Origin: JAVBPP01 sp031549535
GTDB lineage: Bacteria > Bacillota > Clostridia > Oscillospirales > Acutalibacteraceae
Reading direction: 5' to 3'
Length of the DNA: 64,000 bases
Assembly: GCA_031549535.1 (NCBI GenBank)
Contig: JAVBPP010000052.1
Coordinates: forward strand, 1-64,000
The stretch's first letter is position 1. Each line of letters begins with the position of its first letter. The translations under genes and the position numbers were made by a program. Below are positions 59,562 to 64,000 of this stretch, one piece after another. The notes beneath the pieces are model-generated. The model had not been told where the DNA came from. It made no database searches and saw only the letters and a program-made list of their open reading frames with translations.

Positions 59562-61352
59562 TCAGACCTTGAAAACCGCTTTCGTGCGCTTACAGGCTTC
59601 CTCACAGGCGCCGCACTTAATGCATTTTTCGGTGTCAATCACATGCTTAACCTTGGGTGCGCCTGTGATTGCGCCGACAGGGCAGGCTCTGGCGCAAAGG
59701 GTGCAGCCAATGCACTTGTCCGGGTCAATCCAGTAATTGAGCAGTGCCTTGCACACGCCCGCGGGGCAGGTTTTCTTTTCCACATGCGCAAGATATTCCT
59801 CGCGGAAAAACTTCAAGGTTGCAAGCACAGGGTTGGGCGCTGTCTGCCCAAGGCCGCACAGTGAATTTTCCTTCACATGGTAGGCCAGCTCTTCCAGCTT
59901 GTCGATATCGGCCAAGCTGCCGTTGCCGGCGATAATCTTGTCCAAAATCTCCAGCATGCGCTTGGTGCCAATGCGGCAGGGGGAGCATTTACCGCAGGAT
60001 TCATCCACCGTAAAGTCTAAGAAGAAACGGGCGATGTCTACCATGCAGTTGTCTTCGTCCATAACAATCAAGCCGCCGGAACCCATCATGCAGCCGATGG
60101 CCGTCAAATTGTCATAGTCAATTGCGGTATCCAGCAGAGAGGCGGGGATACAGCCGCCGGAGGGGCCGCCGGTTTGCGCGGCCTTAAACTTTTTGCCATT
60201 CGGAATGCCGCCGCCGATTTCCTCCACGATTTCACGCAGCGTGGTGCCCATGGGCACTTCCACCAGGCCGGTGTTTTTAATGTTGCCGCCCAGGGCGAAC
60301 ACCTTGGTGCCCTTGGAGCGTTCCGTGCCGAAGGAGGAAAACCACTGTGCACCGTTGAGCATAATCTGCGGCACGTTGGAAAAGGTTTCTACGTTGTTTT
60401 CCGTGGTAGGCATACCGAACAGACCCTTTTGCGCCGGATAAGGCGGGCGGGGACGGGGCTCGCCGCGGTTGCCCTCGATGGAAGTCATCAAAGCCGTTTC
60501 CTCGCCGCAGACAAAGGCGCCTGCGCCCAAACGGACATGTAAATCAAAGTCAAAACCGCTCTCAAAGATATTCTTGCCCAAAAAGCCGTATTCTTTCGCG
60601 GTTTCAATCGCAATTTCTAAACGCTTAACCGCAATGGGGTATTCCGCGCGTACATAGATGTAGCCTTCCGTGGCGCCGGTGGCATAGCCGCAGATGGTCA
60701 TTGCTTCCACGATGCAGTGCGGATCGCCTTCCAAAACGGAACGGTCCATAAACGCGCCGGGGTCGCCCTCGTCCGCGTTGCAGACAACGTATTTTTGCGG
60801 GGCGTCAAACTTGGTAGTAAACTCCCACTTCATGCCCGTGGGAAAGCCGCCGCCGCCTCTGCCGCGCAGGCCGGAATCTTTCATGACCTGAATAACATCC
60901 TGCGGTTTCATCTCGGTCAAACATTTTGCCAGCGCCTGATAGCCGTCCAGCGCTATGTATTCTTCAATACTCTCCGGATTGATTACACCGCAGTTGCGCA
61001 GGGCAACGCGCTTTTGTTTTTTATAAAAGTCCGTTTCGCCGAGGGACTTCACCGCATCGGCGTCCACTGTCTCATCATATAGCAGGCGTTTAACAATGCG
61101 CCCCTTCAGCAGATGCTCTTCTACGATTTCGGAAACGTCATCTACCTTAACCTCGCTGTAAAAACAGCCCTCGGGGTAAACAATAACAATCGGGCCAAGC
61201 GCACACAGGCCGAAGCAGCCTGTGCGGATAACCGCAATTTCATCCTTCAGCCCTTTTTCGGCGATGGTTTCCTCAAAGCGTTTGATAATGCCCTCGCTGT
61301 TGGACGAGGTGCAGCCGGTACCGCCGCACACTAACACATGGGATCGAAACAT
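59562..61352 (-). CDS. hydB: Bifurcating hydrogenase flavin subunit HydB (NuoF-like)
   Basis: 596 residues. N-terminal thioredoxin-like 2Fe-2S domain (CGGTGCTSS...CFGLCALGP), central NuoF-like FMN and NADH-binding region (GLRGRGGGGFPTGMKWEF, ADEGDPGAFMDRSVLEGDPH, GAGAYVCGEETAL-like GAGAFVCGEETALMTSIEGNRGEPR), a 4Fe-4S motif (ESCGKCSPCRIGTKRM) and two C-terminal ferredoxin motifs (CIGCTLCARACP, CIKCGACEEACK). Carries electrons between NAD(H), ferredoxin and HydA. AGGGAA follows GG in the site before ATG 61352. Confidence 0.95.
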   Translation of the reverse strand: MFRSHVLVCGGTGCTSSNSEGIIKRFEETIAEKGLKDEIAVIRTGCFGLCALGPIVIVYPEGCFYSEVKVDDVSEIVEEHLLKGRIVKRLLYDETVDADAVKSLGETDFYKKQKRVALRNCGVINPESIEEYIALDGYQALAKCLTEMKPQDVIQVMKDSGLRGRGGGGFPTGMKWEFTTKFDAPQKYVVCNADEGDPGAFMDRSVLEGDPHCIVEAMTICGYATGATEGYIYVRAEYPIAVKRLEIAIETAKEYGFLGKNIFESGFDFDLHVRLGAGAFVCGEETALMTSIEGNRGEPRPRPPYPAQKGLFGMPTTENNVETFSNVPQIMLNGAQWFSSFGTERSKGTKVFALGGNIKNTGLVEVPMGTTLREIVEEIGGGIPNGKKFKAAQTGGPSGGCIPASLLDTAIDYDNLTAIGCMMGSGGLIVMDEDNCMVDIARFFLDFTVDESCGKCSPCRIGTKRMLEILDKIIAGNGSLADIDKLEELAYHVKENSLCGLGQTAPNPVLATLKFFREEYLAHVEKKTCPAGVCKALLNYWIDPDKCIGCTLCARACPVGAITGAPKVKHVIDTEKCIKCGACEEACKRTKAVFKV

Positions 61353-61370
61353 AGTTGTATTCCCTCCAAT

Positions 61371-61742
61371 TTATTTCGCGATTGCGCCGACGGTAAATTC
61401 TTTCACGGGCTTGCCGTTCACCAGGTGTTCGCTCACAACACGGCCGACCATCTCTTCCGTCATTTTCACATAGGTCACTTTCTCTTTGCCCGGCTCCAAA
61501 ACCTCCACAATCGGCTCATACTGGCACATGCCGATGCAGCCGGTTTGGGAAACGACAACATTCGTCAGCTGGCGGCGCGCCGTCTCTTGCACAAAGGCGT
61601 TTAAAACCGGGCGCGCGCCGGCGGCAATGCCGCAGGTCGCCATGCCGATGACAACGCGTGTTACCTCGCTGTTATCCTCCCGCAGGGTCATGGTGGCTTT
61701 CGCCTTGTCGCGTAATGCGTTTAATTCCGCTAATGATTTCAT
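61371..61742 (-). CDS. Thioredoxin-like [2Fe-2S] ferredoxin-domain protein (HndB-like)
   Basis: 123 residues. VVIGMATCGIAAGARPVLNAF and SQTGCIGMCQYEPIVEV give the C-x4-C/C-x3-C pattern of thioredoxin-like 2Fe-2S proteins. Equivalent small proteins accompany NAD-linked [FeFe]-hydrogenases (HndB in Desulfovibrio). The first Cys pair is reduced (ATCGIAAG, one Cys), so cluster binding is uncertain. Start overlaps the GHKL ATPase stop (ATGA). Confidence 0.8.
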   Translation of the reverse strand: MKSLAELNALRDKAKATMTLREDNSEVTRVVIGMATCGIAAGARPVLNAFVQETARRQLTNVVVSQTGCIGMCQYEPIVEVLEPGKEKVTYVKMTEEMVGRVVSEHLVNGKPVKEFTVGAIAK

Positions 61743-62293
61743 AATATTGTGTTCCTTTCTAGGGTTTGAATGTTTTCATTCAGATATTCCAGCAGCCATG
61801 CGGCGATATCCGGTTCGCTGAAGGGCACACCGTCCAACATTTCCCGCAGCTGCGCGGTGTCGAGCGTAAAGCTGTTTCCGTCCACCGTGTGGGTGTAAAG
61901 AAAATCCCGCTCGCAATTCATGGTAATCAGGGCTTGCACGGTGGATGCCATGTCGCCCAGAGGGGCGCAGTCCAAATGATTGGTGTGAAACAGCGCCCGC
62001 GTCGTTGTGCCCTCGCCCGGCGCGGATTGTATGGAGAAGCTCCCGCCTGTTTGCTCCGCCGCCAATTGAAACAGGGAGACTCCCAGCCCAATTTTTCGTG
62101 TTTCCCGCGTGGTAAAAAACGGGTCACATACCCTTGCCAGCTGTTCTTCGCTCATGCCACAGCCGTTATCGGCAACGGTAATCTCCAGGGTATGGACGGC
62201 GCTGTCCTCACAAAGCGTGATGCGGGTTAGCTTTGCGTTTGCGCGAATCGAGTTCTGCGCAATGTCCAGTACATGCAAGGATAATTCCCTCAT
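61739..62293 (-). CDS. GHKL ATPase (histidine-kinase-like) in hydrogenase operon
   Basis: 184 residues from ATG 62293, which overlaps the hydC stop (ATGA). HATPase_c motifs: LSLHVLDIAQNSIRANAKL (N box), VADNGCGMSEEQLARV (G1), TRKIGLGVSLFQLAAEQTGGSFSIQS (G2). No dimerisation/histidine domain and no receiver partner, so it is a stand-alone ATPase like those seen in other clostridial hydrogenase operons. Its role, perhaps phosphorylation or assembly, is unknown. Confidence 0.85.
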   Translation of the reverse strand: MRELSLHVLDIAQNSIRANAKLTRITLCEDSAVHTLEITVADNGCGMSEEQLARVCDPFFTTRETRKIGLGVSLFQLAAEQTGGSFSIQSAPGEGTTTRALFHTNHLDCAPLGDMASTVQALITMNCERDFLYTHTVDGNSFTLDTAQLREMLDGVPFSEPDIAAWLLEYLNENIQTLERNTIL

Positions 62294-62796
62294 GCCTCGT
62301 CTGTTTGATATTTTGCAAGGATGCCGGGGATTTCGTTGACAGTAAGCTTCCCGTAAACATCGTCGTTCACCGTCATCACCGGGGCAAGGCCGCAGGCGCC
62401 GATGCAGCGGCAGGCCTCCACAGAAAAGCGCCCGTCCGCGGTGCATTCATCCGCCGCAATGCCAAGGATCTCGCTCACCTTATCCAAAATTTCATGCGCA
62501 CCCTTTACGTAGCACGCGGTGCCAAGGCAGATGGAGACATTGTACTTGCCCTTGGGGGAGAGCGCAAACTGCGCATAAAAGGTTGAGACTCCGTAGACTT
62601 TCTCCAGGGGGATATCCATGCCGTCGGCTATCATAACCTGCACCTCGAAGGGCAGATAGCCGTAAATGGCCTGTGCCTTTTGCATCACGTGCATGAGCAT
62701 ACTGTTGTCACCCTTATTTTCTGCGATGACAGTTTGCAGCTCTGCCGCCTGCTCCGGCGTCCCCTGAAACGGAATTTTGCTGATTTTTTTGAGCAT
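62290..62796 (-). CDS. hydC: Bifurcating hydrogenase subunit HydC (NuoE-like)
   Basis: 168 residues, NuoE-type thioredoxin fold with 2Fe-2S ligands CLGTACYVKGAHE and CRCIGACGLAPVMTV. Binds HydB and passes electrons from NAD(H). First gene of the hydrogenase operon, divergent from feo operon 2. TAGGAGGA lies upstream of the ATG. Confidence 0.94.
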   Translation of the reverse strand: MLKKISKIPFQGTPEQAAELQTVIAENKGDNSMLMHVMQKAQAIYGYLPFEVQVMIADGMDIPLEKVYGVSTFYAQFALSPKGKYNVSICLGTACYVKGAHEILDKVSEILGIAADECTADGRFSVEACRCIGACGLAPVMTVNDDVYGKLTVNEIPGILAKYQTDEA

Positions 62797-62924
62797 ACAG
62801 CCGTTCCTCCTAAACTCTTGTTCCAGTTATTTGCAAGAAAAACAACATATCCATGCTGTTTTTCGCACTTGTCATCAGTATATCATAACGCAAAAAAAAA
62901 AGAAACATTTATTTTGCGAAAATC

Positions 62925-62941
62925 GACAGAAAATTTCTGTC
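62925..62941. promoter_or_regulatory. Palindrome between hydC and feo operon 2
   Basis: Perfect 17-bp palindrome GACAGAAA-A-TTTCTGTC midway in the divergent intergenic region, about 130 bp upstream of hydC and 47 bp upstream of the feo2 -35 box. It does not resemble the Rex consensus (TTGTTAA-N4-TTAACAA) or the feo palindrome, so a third regulator may act here. Confidence 0.55.
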
Positions 62942-62987
62942 AGTTTTGGCAAGTAACACAAATGAAAAACTCAAAACAAGCTGTATC

Positions 62988-63017
62988 TTGACAAGAGCGG
63001 AGTGAAACCAATATAAT
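62988..63017 (+). promoter_or_regulatory. Strong sigma-A promoter of feo operon 2
   Basis: TTGACA-N18-TATAAT, both boxes consensus. The feo palindrome copy at 63021 lies directly downstream. Confidence 0.85.
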
Positions 63018-63020
63018 GGA

Positions 63021-63036
63021 GTTAGCAATGGATAAC
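63021..63036. promoter_or_regulatory. feo palindrome, site D (operon 2)
   Basis: GTTAGC-AATG-GATAAC, one mismatch from GTTAGC-N4-GCTAAC, placed at the expected transcription start of operon 2. The placement matches site C in operon 1. Confidence 0.65.
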
Positions 63037-63054
63037 TAACCGATGGAGGCAGTC

Positions 63055-63285
63055 ATGCAAAAAACCGTGGATAAAATGAAGCCGCGTGAGCGGGGTGTGG
63101 TTACGGCTCTGGGGGATTCCGGTGCGCTGCGCAGGCATATTATTGATATGGGCATAACGCCCGGCGCGGTGATTATCATGCGCAAGGCGGCGCCTTTGGG
63201 CGATCCGCTGGAAATCAATGTGCGCGGTTACGAACTCAGCCTGCGCAAGAGTGAGGCGCAGACCATTACAGTGGAGTGTGAATAA
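63055..63285 (+). CDS. feoA: FeoA-domain protein of second feo operon
   Basis: 76 residues from ATG 63055, five bases after GGAGG; an ATG at 63043 overlaps the ribosome site. Very close to the 57136-57357 FeoA (shared RR-IDMGIT, APLGDPLEINVRGYELSLRK), suggesting a duplicated feoA-feoB unit. Separated from feoB by 5 bp. Confidence 0.92.
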   Translation: MQKTVDKMKPRERGVVTALGDSGALRRHIIDMGITPGAVIIMRKAAPLGDPLEINVRGYELSLRKSEAQTITVECE

Positions 63286-63290
63286 AAGCT

Positions 63291-64000
63291 ATGGGTTTAC
63301 GCTATGCGCTGGCAGGCAATCCGAACTCCGGGAAAACAACGCTGTTCAACGCGCTGACCGGCTCCAACCAATATGTGGGCAACTGGCCGGGTGTTACCGT
63401 GGAGAAAAAAGAGGGCAGACTGCGGGACGGCAAAGAGGAGATTACTCTGGTTGATTTGCCGGGGATTTATTCCCTGTCTCCCTATTCCATGGAAGAGCTG
63501 GTAACGCGGAATTATATTTTAAATGAAAAGCCGGATTTGCTCATCAACATTGTGGATGCAACCAATTTGGAGCGGAACCTCTACCTCAGCTTGCAGCTTT
63601 CGGAGCTGGGTATGCCGATGGTGATTGCCCTGAATATGATGGATGTGGTGCAAAAACAGGGGGATCATCTGGATGTGCCGCTGCTGGAGAACCTGACGGG
63701 CTTTCGCATTGTGCCCATCAGCGCGGCGAAAGGGGAGGGCATCCCCAAGCTGCTGCGGGCGGCGGAGCATGAGCTACTTCACGCGGGCAATTCCAGGCAT
63801 ATTGACCGCCATGTGAACGCGGGTGCCCCCGCAATTTATACGGGCAAGCTAAAAACGCTCATTGACAGCACACAGGGGTTGATTGCGCAGCGCTGCGAAG
63901 AGAGGCGGATTCCGCCGCGCTGGGCGGCGGTTAAGCTCGCGGAGGGCGATGCCCCCACGCGGGAGGAGCTGCAGCTGGACAGTGCCACATTGGAATACAT
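63291..64000 (+). CDS. feoB: FeoB, copy 2 (partial, runs off the window)
   Basis: The first 236 codons of a second FeoB. G domain: GNPNSGKTTLFNALTGSNQYVGNWPGVTVEKKEG, DLPGIYSLSPYSMEELVTRNYI, NMMDVV, followed by the beginning of the GDI helical domain (NAGAPAIYTGKLKTLIDSTQGLIAQRCEERRIPPRWAAVKL). Highly similar to copy 1, so this is a paralogous iron transporter with its own promoter and operator. The remainder lies beyond the right edge. Confidence 0.93.
   Translation, partial: MGLRYALAGNPNSGKTTLFNALTGSNQYVGNWPGVTVEKKEGRLRDGKEEITLVDLPGIYSLSPYSMEELVTRNYILNEKPDLLINIVDATNLERNLYLSLQLSELGMPMVIALNMMDVVQKQGDHLDVPLLENLTGFRIVPISAAKGEGIPKLLRAAEHELLHAGNSRHIDRHVNAGAPAIYTGKLKTLIDSTQGLIAQRCEERRIPPRWAAVKLAEGDAPTREELQLDSATLEY

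Noticed and set aside
1..64000. CRISPR arrays, toxin-antitoxin or restriction systems, prophage, insertion sequences, tRNA or rRNA genes
   Set aside because: I looked for repeat-spacer patterns, transposase or integrase motifs and RNA-gene signatures in the gaps and found none.

Overview
The window looks like a chromosomal segment of a strictly anaerobic, fermentative member of the Clostridia (Firmicutes), probably of the Oscillospirales/Ruminococcaceae type. I infer this from gene content: the order phoH-ybeY-dgkA-era-yqzL-recO with mutS2 nearby, two [FeFe]-hydrogenase loci, FeoAB iron uptake, a minimal SufC/SufB-type operon, an ECF-type thiamine transporter under a TPP riboswitch, ParA/ParB with Bacillus-type parS sites, and an LPXTG surface protein. 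I saw no rRNA, tRNA, CRISPR array, prophage or insertion sequence. The species cannot be fixed from the sequence alone.

Layout. 1-5 kb: VTT-domain membrane protein, radical SAM enzyme, TPP riboswitch plus thiT, an uncharacterised three-gene module (3242-4464) and a phosphodiesterase. 5-8 kb: DUF4003 protein and a small sugar isomerase/oxidoreductase operon. 8-15 kb: parB, an operon that resembles a hydrogen/redox-sensing system (DRTGG, RsbW-like kinase, HydS-like [FeFe]-hydrogenase homologue, DRTGG, PHP phosphoesterase), a GH18 protein, and parA. parA and parB are therefore separated, and parB sits directly behind the sensing operon. Two perfect parS sites lie here, one overlapping the parA start. 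15-18 kb: AI-2E-type permease, tadA, CPBP protease. 18-21 kb: two-gene SUF system and a sugar-type symporter. 21.2-24.4 kb: a long imperfect hairpin whose mismatches favour G-U pairing on the + strand, then an ECF sigma factor, its probable anti-sigma factor and an LPXTG protein. 24.4-27.4 kb: zur-znuACB behind a strong promoter overlapped by a large palindrome. 27.5-30.2 kb: a fused teichoic-acid-type glycosyl/glycerophosphotransferase. 30.3-34.2 kb: phoH-ybeY-dgkA-era-yqzL-recO. 34.2-37.4 kb: two tandem GPH symporters. 37.4-42.8 kb: mutS2, proS, dinB. 42.9-54.6 kb: glycan-use genes (nagB, DUF5054, unknown membrane protein, two-component system, GH95 fucosidase, GPH symporter) and a GltD-like oxidoreductase.

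54.7-64 kb is an iron/hydrogen region. A feoA-feoA-feoB operon and a second feoA-feoB operon (running off the right edge) flank an electron-bifurcating-type HydABC hydrogenase operon that also encodes a ferredoxin-like protein and a GHKL ATPase. Both feo promoters carry copies of one palindrome (GTTAGC-N4-GCTAAC), which suggests a shared metalloregulator. Iron supply, Fe-S assembly and H2 metabolism thus recur as a theme, with separate catalytic and putative sensory hydrogenase loci.
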